Source: Lithodes maja (Eukaryota; Arthropoda; Malacostraca; Decapoda; Lithodidae). Taken from it: a stretch of DNA of 64,000 nucleotides. The stretch's first letter is position 1. Every line of letters starts with the position of its first letter. Location: assembly GCA_037953745.1 (NCBI GenBank), contig JBAKBP010003185.1:1-64000 (forward strand), given 5' to 3'. The notes beneath the pieces were generated by a model. That model saw only the letters and a list, made by a program, of their open reading frames with translations. It made no database searches and was not told the origin of the DNA. Position numbers and translations under genes: made by a program. Shown piece by piece: positions 44,372 to 54,504 of this stretch.

Positions 44372-44505
44372 TTGGGATACTTTAAAGCCTTTGTTATCAG
44401 GGGTATTTAGAAACCTTTAGTTTAGTTACTTCAACCTCTGCAGTTGTCTTTGAGTTAGCTGTGGGCAGAAAACTAATTTTGGAGAGGTAATTATAAGAGT
44501 GAGCA
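44372..44505. mobile_element. Partial sister of the intron 8 MITE
   Basis: It matches 11085-11215 closely (GGGATACTTTAA, CTGCAGTTGTCTTTGAG, AATTATAAGAGTGAG). Terminal TTAA ends are missing. It abuts the RTE fragment. Confidence 0.7.
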
Positions 44506-44873
44506 GAGCGAGTTCTTTGCCCTGAATGTTGGTTTGAAACAGGGGTGTGTGATGTCCCCGTGGTTGTTTACTGTATATATGGATGGAGTCGTGAAAGAAA
44601 TACTATCAAGAGCAGTGGATGTTGGTGTATCGCTGAAAAGGGAGGGAATTGAGTGGAAGCTACCTATACTGCTGTTTGCGGATGATACAGTTCTGATGAG
44701 TGATAATGAATGGGAGTTGCAGGGTCTGGTAAATGAGTTTGGAACAGTGTGCGAAAAACGGAATTTGAAGTTATATGCGGGGAAGAGCAAGGTTATGGTC
44801 TTCGAAAGGGGTGAAGTCGCAGAGTGTGAGGAGGTGAAGCTGAATGGTCAGGCTATGGAGATCGTCAACTCTT
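44506..44873 (+). pseudogene. RTE-like LINE RT fragment
   Basis: An open + frame of about 120 codons: FALNVGLKQGCVMSPWLFTVY (RT block with GxxQGxxxSP), LPILLFADDTVLMSD (catalytic FADD box) and NLKLYAGKSKVMVFERGE. These are RTE/BovB-type RT motifs. It is cut at both ends, on the right exactly at the TTAA of a family E element. No stop codons lie inside, so the fragment is fairly young. Confidence 0.8.
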
Positions 44874-45394
44874 TTAACCTAAGAAGTGCGCATGGGGGTA
44901 ATTAGAAACGTCCGCCTGTGCTGACGTATTTGAGCTGTTTCCATCACTAAAATATTCATTTTACCATAAATAGCATTAATACTTATCCATACGTGCCTAT
45001 TATGGGTTGATTATAAAGGTATTAACCTGAAACAACAATAAAAAGAGTGAAAACAGCGTTTGGATGGTCAAAATTGGAGATACAGGCCGCGAGTTATATA
45101 ATGTGTGGGTAAGGCAACCTGCTTTCCCGCCAATTTCTCCCAAGGCCACTGAGACACAGTCGATCGATACTCTCTCTCTCTCGCACTCTCTCTCGCACTC
45201 GCTTGCTAACAGAGATGACCATGCCCTGCTTGCAACTCGCAAATGTTAGCACGAAAATATACCTCAGAATAAGGGAATAACAGGGAAAATAGGTGATAAC
45301 TGAAGGAGGGGAGGAAAGTGGGGAAGGAGGGAGGTAGAAGAGTGATATTTTGCATGGCCCAGGGGCAAAAAAAAATAAAAAAAATAATCCATGT
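44874..45394. mobile_element. Family E element, interrupted by piggyBac copy 1
   Basis: It matches 38992-39485 over about 500 bp, beginning TTAACCTAAGAAGTGCGC at 44874. The match stops in the poly-A/TCC region where TTAA at 45395 begins the piggyBac element, consistent with piggyBac inserting into a TTAA inside this element. The expected remainder is not recognised right of 49609, so later rearrangement is likely. Confidence 0.75.
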
Positions 45395-45659
45395 TTAACC
45401 CTCCGACCCCGGCTAGGGAATATCGTAACTGTACTCTGTGTCCGGGGGTTTTCAGGAATTTTGGTACAAGTTGACTCACATGTTACTCCTGAAATACATT
45501 ACACAAAGTTATAAAAAAAACAGAAAAATGTAGCACAAACCTTCATGTGTAGAATGCCGTTGAGTAGAGGTCTCTAGCCCAAGTGATTGCATAATGGTGA
45601 GCGCGGGAAGTGGAGTGATTTTTATGCGTGAAAATCATCCCGCGTTCGGATGCGTCGCC

Positions 45660-46275
45660 TTGGCCCAGGCCGCGGCTCGTCGCGCCAAACTTTTTACCTC
45701 CCGGAGGCGATTTTATGTATTGATAGTGATGTTATTATAGTTATTTGGAGTCCAATTATATAAAATATGTGTATTAGGCTATCATTTTCACTAATATTTC
45801 ACATTTTCACTCGATACCGTAGTTTTTATGAGTAATTGAGGTAGGTTATTGTTATATTAGGCACTGATTATTCGTTATCACAGGTGTTTATTATACTTTG
45901 GCCATCAAATCTTAGGTCTTGTGTCACTTTCACTTTGACAAATATGCTTTAGAGAGTGTCACTGTCACTGATAATGCTCATTTTCACTTGATACGGTACA
46001 TTTTATTAGTAATTGAGGTAGGTTATTGTTATATTAGGCACTGATTATTCGTTATCACAGGTGTTTATTATACTTTGGCCATCTAATATTAGTTCGTGTG
46101 TCACTTTCACTTTGGTAAATATGCTTGAGAGAGTGTCACTTTCACTGATAATGCTCATTTTCACTTGATACGGTACATTTTATTAGTAATTGAGGTAGGT
46201 TATTGTTATATTAGGCACTGATTATTCGTTATCACAGGTGTTTATTATACTTTGGCCATCTAATATTATGTCATG
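45660..46275. repeat. 177-bp repeats in the piggyBac 3' region
   Basis: The motif GTAATTGAGGTAGG recurs at 45832, 46009 and 46186, exactly 177 bp apart, with the whole intervening sequence repeated (TTCGTTATCACAGGTG, GTGTCACTTTCACTT). They lie between the transposase stop and the left terminus. Copy 2 keeps one unit; copy 3 at the window end has at least two and a half units at the same period. Confidence 0.9.
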
Positions 46276-46469
46276 TGTCACTTTCACTTAGTTATATGCT
46301 TTGTAAACGTTTTATATACAATTTATTGTGTCTTTTTTCACTTATTTATATATGTTTTCATAATACATGACTTTTTTTATCACAATACACCTGTACATTG
46401 TTTTATTTCCACTTGTTGCCTATATACATACATATTGTCAGTCTTTGGTACTTTCACTATGATTATTAG

Positions 46470-49421
46470 TTAGTACTCCTGCTTGCTGTGGTATTCAGCA
46501 AAGCACGGTATAGGACATAGTGACAGTCGGCACTCCACACACTGCATGGTGGTCTTTTTCTGCTTCCTCGGCCTCACCTGGCTGTTCCAGCAGACATGGC
46601 ACCGCCTTCTGCTAATGGTGACTCCATCTCGTTCCAGAGGCAGGTAACCGAGCTTGTGCACACTTACAAACTGTGCAGCCTGCATGCGGTCCTGAACGGG
46701 GCGCCCAGGTTGTGCCACTGCCCTCTGTGGCATAGCATACCTGTCCAGGAGCTCCACCAACACCTGTTTTTGGAACCTCCGCAGGCTACTGAACTTCCTG
46801 GGTGTGCGCGGATTCCGAAGCCTGTAGATATTATAGGCATTCAGCATTGACATGTCCACCATGTGCAGAAAGAACTTTTTGTACCATCTGCACGAGGTAC
46901 GCAGACAGTCGATGAAGCCTATCTGCATGTCGGACTTGTCCACCAGCCTCATATTTATGTTGTAGTCCAGGACAGCATCGGGCTTGGTCACCCTGACTTT
47001 GGTGCGGCGATCCACCTTGCCAGTCTCAACCATTTCCCCCTTGTGGACGGTGCTCAGGATGTTGACCTTCCGCTGGTCGTGCCAGTGGATAGCCAGAATG
47101 GGTCCCGACTTCTTCTTGAAGACATCGCCTTTCTTTGTTTTAGGAGGGAAACTTGGCATGCCCTTCCTTTTTGCTCTAACTGTGCCTACAGTCCCCGTCT
47201 GGCGCTCATGGAGGTACTTTGAGAGAGTGGGGGACGTGTAGTAGTTGTCCGTGTAGAGGACGTGATTCTTTTCGAAGTACCGGTTCATCATGGCTTGAAC
47301 CACTGCTCCGCCAAAGCCAATGAGGGGGTCTATTGCCACGTCCCCTTCCTTCCCGCTGTAGACCAGGAAGTCCAGGACATAGCCAGTTTGGCAATCGCAC
47401 AGCACAAAGAACTTTATACCAAAGCGATGTCTCTTTGAGGGGATGTACTGCCTGAAGCTCAGCTTTCCCCGGAACAGCACAAGAGACTCGTCAATACAGA
47501 CGTTGCAGAAGGGCATGAAGTAGGACGTGAAACGTTCTCTCATCATCTCGTACAACGTCCTAATTTTCCACAGTTTGTCAGGGAGATGCATGTCGGTGTT
47601 GGTGACAAGATGGAGCGCTCCGAGGATGTCGAGGTACCGGTCCCGAGAGATGTATTTCCCGAAGGCAGGGGTGGATATTAGATCTTTGGTGATCCAATAG
47701 TCAGCCAACCTGTGCTTCTTCACATGAGGCATTAGCATGGTGATTGCCAGGAACACCATGAACTCGGGATGAGTCACTGGGGTCCACCGCTTCATGTGGC
47801 CCTTGGTCACCTTGCCAAAAAAGTTAACCTGGATTTGGTAATGCTTATTTGTCTCTTTTATGACAAAGTCAGTAACCTCCTTATCAAAAAAAGCCTCGAA
47901 AAGCTCATGTGGTCGAGCATTGGGGCCTGCAGGAAAACTTGGGGTAACTCCTGGAGCATCTTGTACCTCATCAAAAGGGGTTACATCAGGGTCAATGACT
48001 TGATCAGCAGCCACATCCTGCCAGTTGAAAACATAAAATCCGTCCTTCTGGCGACGCTGACGAGGAGCTACAGCGGGGGCAGCACGCCCACGAACTTTGG
48101 CGGCGCGAACCCTAGGGCGGCCAGGAGCGCGACGGCGCCCAGGCCCAGCCCGGCGGCCAGCCAGGCGGCCAGGGCGGCCAGGAGCACGACGGCCCTGGGC
48201 AAAGCGTCTGGGTTGAGGGTCGTCGATGTCCATAAATTCGTCGTCGTCGTTGTCGTCAGAGCCGTCATCTTGCCCTGACGGTGGACCCAGGTAATCATGG
48301 CCAGAGTCGTCTGTGAGGTGCCCTTCATCTTCAGAGCCCCCCTCATATTCTTGCGGGGAACGAATGATGCGTGGGCGGCGTGTAGGTCGGCGAGGTGGGG
48401 AAGGAGTGGGAGATGAGGCTCTGTCATCTTCATACAGAGGTTCGGGGCTCCTTGGCCTACGACGAGTCTTAGACAGCACTGGTTCAGTGTCTGTAGGTGC
48501 AGGTATGGATGCGAGGTCAAACACATCATCAGGAACCTCTGTTGTAGGCTGGAGAGGTGGGGTGGACCCTGGGGAAACTTGCGGGGGCGTATGGCTGGGA
48601 GCGGCAGGGGTGGAAGCCGCAGGGGTGGAAGCCGCGGGAGCCTCGAACAAAGAGCGCCTACTTGTAGCTCCTTTTTTGACATATTTTCTCCCTTTTCCCT
48701 TTTCTTTAGTAGTATGTCTCCTCTCGGGGGAAATAGGGGGTAAATAGGACGAAAGTGGGGGTTCCTCAACCCTAGGCAGTGCTGGTGGTGGTGGGGAAGA
48801 ATGGCGGGAGCCTGGGGCAACTTGGGTGGCGTGGGTAGATAAGGAAGACAATGGCGGGTCAACCTCGGCCTCACGCGCAGCCTCACTGGCACCCTCACGC
48901 ACTGCTCCCTCACCAACTTTTAGGGCCTCTTTCCTGGCTGCCGCGGCCGCCTTTTTGAGCACTTGTTTCTTATAGAAACGTATCTTGAATGGGGATTTAG
49001 CTGGCGAAGGGCTAGGTGTCGTGTCACTCAACCTAAACTGGGCAGTCGACCTAGTGCTGTCCCATTCGCTCACTCTCACTAGACTCTCATCACCTTGCAC
49101 AACTATGTCACGTTCAGTACTATCATCACTTTCATCGTCATGCTCAAATCCAATAAAAAGCGCGTCTCTTTCACGGATTTCTTCTATATCGTCAAAATCC
49201 TCACTATAGTGAGACTCGTAAGACTCGGAGCTATCACTGCCCAAGTCATCACCAATTTTTTGGCCTTCACCACGTTCATAACTCCTCAAAGCTATTTCAA
49301 TACCTCCGGGAGTCAACGCATCTTGTGCGTGCATTCGCGTTAGGGCGCGACGAACATGGGCAGGCGTCGAAGGGAGTGTGGAATCGGACACAAGGGAATC
49401 ACTTTTTGGGCTAGTATCCAT
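46470..49421 (-). CDS. piggyBac transposase, intact DDD catalytic core
   Basis: About 983 codons from ATG 49419-49421 (MDTSPKS) to TAA at 46470. That start is preferred over upstream Mets because copy 2 has frame-disturbing indels just upstream of this Met and none that break frame after it. Order: an acidic, Ser-rich N-terminus; a Pro-rich middle; a basic segment with GRP AT-hook-like cores (about 405-445); the transposase domain from PHELFEAFFDK (about 505); and a C-terminal Cys-rich domain (CHVC..CVEC.LSLC..PCF..YH, about 935-983). Catalytic aspartates are seen in CIDESLVLF (about 644), YTDNYYTS (about 725) and RLVDKSD (about 828). No stop or frameshift was found. The N-terminus is longer than in classic piggyBac transposases. 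Confidence 0.93.
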   Translation of the reverse strand: MDTSPKSDSLVSDSTLPSTPAHVRRALTRMHAQDALTPGGIEIALRSYERGEGQKIGDDLGSDSSESYESHYSEDFDDIEEIRERDALFIGFEHDDESDDSTERDIVVQGDESLVRVSEWDSTRSTAQFRLSDTTPSPSPAKSPFKIRFYKKQVLKKAAAAARKEALKVGEGAVREGASEAAREAEVDPPLSSLSTHATQVAPGSRHSSPPPPALPRVEEPPLSSYLPPISPERRHTTKEKGKGRKYVKKGATSRRSLFEAPAASTPAASTPAAPSHTPPQVSPGSTPPLQPTTEVPDDVFDLASIPAPTDTEPVLSKTRRRPRSPEPLYEDDRASSPTPSPPRRPTRRPRIIRSPQEYEGGSEDEGHLTDDSGHDYLGPPSGQDDGSDDNDDDEFMDIDDPQPRRFAQGRRAPGRPGRLAGRRAGPGRRRAPGRPRVRAAKVRGRAAPAVAPRQRRQKDGFYVFNWQDVAADQVIDPDVTPFDEVQDAPGVTPSFPAGPNARPHELFEAFFDKEVTDFVIKETNKHYQIQVNFFGKVTKGHMKRWTPVTHPEFMVFLAITMLMPHVKKHRLADYWITKDLISTPAFGKYISRDRYLDILGALHLVTNTDMHLPDKLWKIRTLYEMMRERFTSYFMPFCNVCIDESLVLFRGKLSFRQYIPSKRHRFGIKFFVLCDCQTGYVLDFLVYSGKEGDVAIDPLIGFGGAVVQAMMNRYFEKNHVLYTDNYYTSPTLSKYLHERQTGTVGTVRAKRKGMPSFPPKTKKGDVFKKKSGPILAIHWHDQRKVNILSTVHKGEMVETGKVDRRTKVRVTKPDAVLDYNINMRLVDKSDMQIGFIDCLRTSCRWYKKFFLHMVDMSMLNAYNIYRLRNPRTPRKFSSLRRFQKQVLVELLDRYAMPQRAVAQPGRPVQDRMQAAQFVSVHKLGYLPLERDGVTISRRRCHVCWNSQVRPRKQKKTTMQCVECRLSLCPIPCFAEYHSKQEY

Positions 49422-49609
49422 GTTGGCGGCAGGGTAGAGACTGGCGTACATGCTGTCTGGTAGCGCCGCCTGGTGACCACGGAGCAAAATTTGTACGCGC
49501 GCCATTCGAAAAGCACTCACGCAAGCAATGGTACAGTGTTGTACCACCCGGGTTCCTCGGGCCAAAAAAAAATGGTACACACGTGTACCACCCGGGGTCG
49601 AAGGGTTAA

Positions 49610-49874
49610 GTATCGAAAAGTGGTGTAAAGTGGCTGTTTTGGCCATAAAGTTATCTCCAATGAAATCATCATCACAGCTCAACCAGTTGACTTAGAGAGC
49701 TCTACTTAATGCCATTCTACAGGTAAATAACACAGCTACGCTTGGGGATGCGCGGGAATGCGGGAAGCAGTCTGATTAACGAATATACGGTAGCCTAGCC
49801 TAGACGTTTTTCGGCCAAAACACCCGGGTTTCGAGGAATATATATATAATACATAACCGGGGCTGGAGGGTTAA
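49610..49874. other. Short interval ending in another piggyBac-like terminus
   Basis: Between the two piggyBac copies. Its right edge, CCGGGGCTGGAGGGTTAA (49857-49874), is the inverse of the left terminus of copy 3 at 63152 (TTAACCCTCCAGCCCCGG). So it is the end of a different but related element, whose TTAA is also the left TTAA of copy 2. No gene. Confidence 0.6.
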
Positions 49875-50371
49875 GAGCCCTTCCGCTAGGGAATATCGTG
49901 ACTGTACTTTGTGTCCGGGGGTTTTCAGGAATTTTGGTCCCTGTTGATTCACATGTTACTCCTGAAATACATTACACAAAGTTATAAAAAAAACAGAAAA
50001 ATGTAGCACAAACCTTCATGTGTAGAATGCCGTTGAGTAGAGGTCTCTAGCCCAAGTGATTGCATAATGGTGAGCGCGGGAAGTGGAGTGATTTTTATGC
50101 GTGAAAATCATCCCGCGTTCGGATGCGTCGCCTTTGCCCAGGCCCCGGCTCGGCTAACCTACTGTTTTCTTAGCCACTCGTCGCGCAAAACCTTTTACCT
50201 CCCGGAGGCGATTTTATGTATTGATAGTGATGTTATTATAGTTATTTGGAGTCCAATTATATAAAATATGTTTATTAGGCTATGATTGTAACAAATATTT
50301 CACATTTTCACTCGATACCGTAGTTTTTATTCTTACAGTTTCTTACAGTAGATCCTCTGGAAAAAGGCAAA

Positions 50372-53371
50372 CTATGCCTGTGTATCCAGCTCAGTACCAG
50401 TACTTGCACTGCTGCGGTCGTTCACGGTGTTGGCGGCGGCGGTAGCAGACGCAACATTTTTACTATTCTGTATTTTTGTTTTATAATCAAACTTCAAATC
50501 TTGTCTTCCCCATGCTTTATCAAGATTACTTTCAAACTCCCTTATTGATTCGGAATCGACTACATACTGGGGCAGTGCGTTCCACTCATTTACCACTCTA
50601 TCACAAAATGAGTTCTTTGCCTTCTCAAGCCTATTTCTTTCTTTGTAAATTTTCTTAGAGTGTCCTCTCGTTCTTGTTCCCTCCCGCATCAAGAAGATAC
50701 CTTCACACACATCCTCATCGTACTTTCCTGACACTATCTTAAAAGTCTCTATCATATCCCCTCTCTTTCTCCTATATGCCAGTGTCGGAAGCCCCAGTGT
50801 CCTCAACCTCTGCTCATAGCCTGCGTTCTTCAACGTTGGTACCAGCTTGCTAGCTCTCCTCTGCACTTTCTCCACTGCTTCTATATCCTTTACCATATAT
50901 GGAGCCCACACCTGGTTTGCATATTCCAGGTGCGGCCTAACCAGCGCTGTATATAGATTCCTGAAGATTTCTTCGTCAAGTGACACAAATGTCCTCCTTA
51001 TCAGCCCTACAATTCTATTGGCTTTGTTTATCTTTTCCGCTAAATGTTCTGAGAAATTTAACTTATTGTCTATCACTACTCCTATATCCTTTTCTGCACT
51101 CACTTCCTCCATCGCTTCATACATACTGTATCCTACCTTGTCTATCTTGCTGGTCCCAATCCGCATGTACTTGCATTTTTTTGGATGAAAAGGCATTAAC
51201 CAATGCTCAGACCATCCCTTCATGTCCTCCACATCTCCTTGAAGCAAACCCATATCTTCCTTACTCCTCACTCTTCTATACAGTTTAGTGTCATCCGCGT
51301 ACAGGTATACCTCACTTCCATTAGTTATAACTTCAGGCAAGTCGTTGATAAATATAACGAACAGCAGTGGTCCCAACACAGATCCCTGAGGTACCCCACT
51401 TGTAATTTCCCTCCACCCCGAGCCTATTCCATTCACCAATACCCTCTGTCTCCGATCTTTCAGGAAGGCTTCTATCCATTTCACACATTTCTCCCCTATA
51501 TTATAGCTTTTAACTTTCTCTATTAACCTTTTATGTGGGACCTTATCGAAGGCCTTCATAAAATCGCAATATACCACGTCTATTACATCACCATCTTCTA
51601 GAATTTGCATCCAATCATCTACCACCTTAATTAGCTGTAGTACCGTCGACCTCCCCGGCAAGAATCCGAACTGTCTCCCACTGAAAAGTTGGTTTGACTT
51701 CATATGATCCATTATTCCTTCTCTAATTACCGTTTCCATTAGTTTACACACAACACTTGTCAAACTGACTGGTCTATAATTCCCTGGGTCATTTCTCTTT
51801 CCCTTCTTAAATATAGCTGTTATGTTCGCCTCTCTCCAGTCCATCGGGATTTGTCCTGTATTAAACGATACCTCAAATAACATTTTCAATGGCTCTACTA
51901 ACATCTCCCCTCCTTCCTTTATGATTCTTGGGTGTATCCCATCCGGTCCCGGTGACTTACTTCTGTTCATTTTTTCTATAGCCCTTCTTATTCTAGCATG
52001 GGAAAACTCTACTAGTTCCAGTGCCGGCGCCTGTTTGATGGGAATAGTAGGCACTGCATCCTCCGACTCCACTGTTAGTACCCCCCCAAAGTATTTCCCC
52101 AGCACCTCTGCTTTCTCCTTATCAGTCTCCGCTCTACTCCCATCATTCAACCCCCCCACCAGCTCTGGGATCCCTACTCTTCTTGTTAACTTTTCCTGAA
52201 TGTACTTCCAGAATATTTTTGGATTATCCTTCACATTTCTAGCTATCTCTCTCTCCCTCTCCTTCACCCCCCTCCTTGTTTCCCACCTTATTTTATTGTT
52301 TATTTGTCTACGTTCCAGATCCACTTCCTTAGCCTCTATACTAGACCCCCTGTTCTTTTTTAACAATTTTAATCTTTCCCACAATCGTTTCTTTCTTCTA
52401 ATCAATATCCAAAGCTTTCTTTTCATTGGCAATTCTGGGTTAGTTCTTTTCCTCAATTTTGTTTTATCCTTATATTCCCTTACTGGTACACTTTTGGATA
52501 CAGCATTCTCCAGTTTGACTCTAATTTTCCTCCACATTCCTTCAGCGTCTTCACCGTTCAAATATTCCCCCCAGTCAATGTCCAAACACCGTCTCAGCAG
52601 CTCATAATCTGCTCTATCATACATATATATTTTTCTATTGCTTCTATTATCCCTCTCCGATTTAATGTTACAACTAAAGCTTATACAGGCATGGTCACTA
52701 CGACCTATAGGGCTATCCACATTAACATGTTCCACTATATCCTCTTCATTGCTAAAAATCAAATCAAGTACACTCCCCTGCGTCCCATCTCTATATCTTG
52801 TCATCTCTACAATATGTTGCGTTAAAAAACAATCTCTCACTTTCTCTATAAACTTATTTTCCAGGCTACCCTGTCCCGCTGGAGTAGTACAATTTGCCCA
52901 GTTGATCCTTGGCAAATTGAAATCTCCAATCAAAATTTTATATTTGTTCTCTCTATTATCTATCTCCTCCATTACTTTCAGTAGGTTATCATCCTCTCCC
53001 CTGCTATTATTTGGGCTTCTATATATAGAGGCAATTAGAATTGATCCTTTTACACATTTTACTTCAATACACAAATACTCACAATACTGCTGTCTCATAT
53101 CCACCTCATTAACCTTGAGCTCTTTTCTTACATAAATAAACAGTCCTCTTCCAACCTCTGCTCCAATAGCATTTCTCTCATATAACTCAAAACCCTCCAA
53201 ACTATATTCCACCAGTTCCCTTTCAATTCTAACATTTTTTGGTCTTACTTCCTGTAGGGCTATGACATCAGGTTTTTCCTCTTCATCCTGCATCCTACAT
53301 ATCAGTTCTCTTTTCTTGTCCTGAGTAAACACATCCACATTACTAAACATAATCCTTAATCCATCTACCAT
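50372..53371 (-). CDS. LINE ORF2: APE endonuclease and reverse transcriptase
   Basis: About 999 codons from ATG at 53371, 42 nt past the ORF1 stop; an in-frame upstream extension to 53560 lacks an ATG. Endonuclease motifs: MFSNVDVF, VIALQEVRPKN, ILIGDFNLPRINW and IGRSDHACISF. RT motifs: KSPGPDGIHPRIIKEGG, ANITAIFKKG, YRPVSLTSVVCKLME, VVYCDFMKAFDKVPH, GVPQGSVLGPLLF and LYADDTKLYRR. The C-terminus has RPHLEYANQVWAPY and RRKRGDMIETFKI. All catalytic residues I can judge are present. It reverse-transcribes the LINE RNA at the nicked target; here it appears potentially active. Confidence 0.92.
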   Translation of the reverse strand: MVDGLRIMFSNVDVFTQDKKRELICRMQDEEEKPDVIALQEVRPKNVRIERELVEYSLEGFELYERNAIGAEVGRGLFIYVRKELKVNEVDMRQQYCEYLCIEVKCVKGSILIASIYRSPNNSRGEDDNLLKVMEEIDNRENKYKILIGDFNLPRINWANCTTPAGQGSLENKFIEKVRDCFLTQHIVEMTRYRDGTQGSVLDLIFSNEEDIVEHVNVDSPIGRSDHACISFSCNIKSERDNRSNRKIYMYDRADYELLRRCLDIDWGEYLNGEDAEGMWRKIRVKLENAVSKSVPVREYKDKTKLRKRTNPELPMKRKLWILIRRKKRLWERLKLLKKNRGSSIEAKEVDLERRQINNKIRWETRRGVKEREREIARNVKDNPKIFWKYIQEKLTRRVGIPELVGGLNDGSRAETDKEKAEVLGKYFGGVLTVESEDAVPTIPIKQAPALELVEFSHARIRRAIEKMNRSKSPGPDGIHPRIIKEGGEMLVEPLKMLFEVSFNTGQIPMDWREANITAIFKKGKRNDPGNYRPVSLTSVVCKLMETVIREGIMDHMKSNQLFSGRQFGFLPGRSTVLQLIKVVDDWMQILEDGDVIDVVYCDFMKAFDKVPHKRLIEKVKSYNIGEKCVKWIEAFLKDRRQRVLVNGIGSGWREITSGVPQGSVLGPLLFVIFINDLPEVITNGSEVYLYADDTKLYRRVRSKEDMGLLQGDVEDMKGWSEHWLMPFHPKKCKYMRIGTSKIDKVGYSMYEAMEEVSAEKDIGVVIDNKLNFSEHLAEKINKANRIVGLIRRTFVSLDEEIFRNLYTALVRPHLEYANQVWAPYMVKDIEAVEKVQRRASKLVPTLKNAGYEQRLRTLGLPTLAYRRKRGDMIETFKIVSGKYDEDVCEGIFLMREGTRTRGHSKKIYKERNRLEKAKNSFCDRVVNEWNALPQYVVDSESIREFESNLDKAWGRQDLKFDYKTKIQNSKNVASATAAANTVNDRSSASTGTELDTQA

Positions 53372-53412
53372 TCCTTCAGCAATTACACCATCCCGCTCCT
53401 CCAGTCCGTACC

Positions 53413-54504
53413 CTACTCCCCTGTTAGCACTACTGGGTCTGCCTCTTTGTCTCCTGTCTCTCCCTGTGACACCTCCACCCCGTTCTCCTCCTCCGTCACA
53501 ACTCTCATCACATTCTCTCCCCTCCCTGATCTCCCCCTCCTTTCTACTCTTATAAACCACTTCCTCACTTTTCCGTCCCTCACTCTCCAGTAAAAATTTC
53601 TCTTATCCTCCTCATCCAACTTTCCATTATTTTCATCAGCCTTTTCTTGTAATTCCTTAATTTTTTTCCTTTGTTCTATACTCAAATCCTTCTTTAGTCT
53701 TATGTGTTTCAGTTTATCATTTGTATTTAGCCTCCAACTAAAATTTGTCACAGTCTCCGCCACTACCCTAGTTTTAAACTGTACCCTTATAGGTCTCATC
53801 TCTCCCCTTTTATATCTACCTATCCTACTGATCTCCTCCACCTGCCCTTCCCATCCATATTCGTCCTCACCCACACCTTTCAAGACCTCCTTCACTGTCT
53901 CCATATCCCTCACTTTTCTCACTCCATTATCATTCATATGAGTCTCTATATCTCCATACAAGATTACACCCCTATCCCTGTCCATAGCCTCCCTCACGAC
54001 ACTCTCCTTGTTCTTCATGACCCCTACAACTGCACTCTCAAAACTTTTTTTGGTCATATTCATTTCTTCCTTTTGCTCTTTCATAATATCCTCCAAATCC
54101 TTGACTTTTTGTTTACCTACCACCGTCCATGCAGTCGACTCCTTTACTTCCGTGAAACGTCCTTCGTATTCCTTCAGCTGCTCCTTCAATGCCATATTCT
54201 CTGCTCCCAGTTCATCTACCCTTTTCAATACTATCTCTAGGCTCTCATTAACTGCCAGAAAAGGCCTGCATTCACTTCCTTCGCTAGTCCTATTCCCTTC
54301 CCCATCTATCACACCACACATTACACACAGTGCCTTAACTTTCTCACCAATATCCCCCTTCCATTTCTCCGTATCACTCATCCACTTTTCCAAATCCTTC
54401 ACAACAATACTAACCTCTTCTAACTTCTTATCTGTGCTCTTAAATCCCCGAAAACGTTGTAACCTTCCTTCCGCCTCCGTCATACCCGAAATTCCCTCTG
54501 CCAT
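53413..54504 (-). CDS. LINE ORF1: coiled-coil nucleic-acid-binding protein
   Basis: 363 codons, ATG at 54502-54504. Heptad-like hydrophobic spacing in about residues 25-165 (VDELGAENMALKEQLKEYE and following) predicts a coiled coil. A central RRM-like stretch has RGVILYGDIE and MRPIRVQFKTR. The C-terminal part is basic (LKHIRLKKDLSIEQRKKIKE, RKWFIRVERRG). This order (coiled coil, RRM-like, basic C-terminal domain) matches LINE ORF1 RNA-binding trimers of the L1 type. It lacks the esterase domain seen in the LINE at 28.8-32.7 kb, so the two belong to different subfamilies. Confidence 0.8.
   Translation of the reverse strand: MAEGISGMTEAEGRLQRFRGFKSTDKKLEEVSIVVKDLEKWMSDTEKWKGDIGEKVKALCVMCGVIDGEGNRTSEGSECRPFLAVNESLEIVLKRVDELGAENMALKEQLKEYEGRFTEVKESTAWTVVGKQKVKDLEDIMKEQKEEMNMTKKSFESAVVGVMKNKESVVREAMDRDRGVILYGDIETHMNDNGVRKVRDMETVKEVLKGVGEDEYGWEGQVEEISRIGRYKRGEMRPIRVQFKTRVVAETVTNFSWRLNTNDKLKHIRLKKDLSIEQRKKIKELQEKADENNGKLDEEDKRNFYWRVRDGKVRKWFIRVERRGRSGRGENVMRVVTEEENGVEVSQGETGDKEADPVVLTGE

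Larger units (their letters stand above)
45395..49609 (-). mobile_element. piggyBac element copy 1, complete, autonomous-looking
   Basis: TTAA at 45395-45398 and 49606-49609 with matching inverted ends: TTAACCCTCCGACCCCGG on the left and, in inverse, TTAACCCTTCGACCCCGG on the right. The 4.2-kb body has one long minus-strand transposase ORF, a right UTR with GTACCACCCGGG repeats and a left UTR with 177-bp repeats. All parts expected of an autonomous piggyBac element are present. Confidence 0.9.

Noticed and set aside
48068..48916. 282-codon minus-strand ORF rich in Pro, His and Leu
   Set aside because: An alternative frame of the transposase Pro-rich region; the main frame has homology to copy 2 and this one has no features of its own.
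46596..49343. Plus-strand ORFs of 74-169 codons
   Set aside because: Antisense shadows of the piggyBac transposase; composition follows the opposite coding strand.
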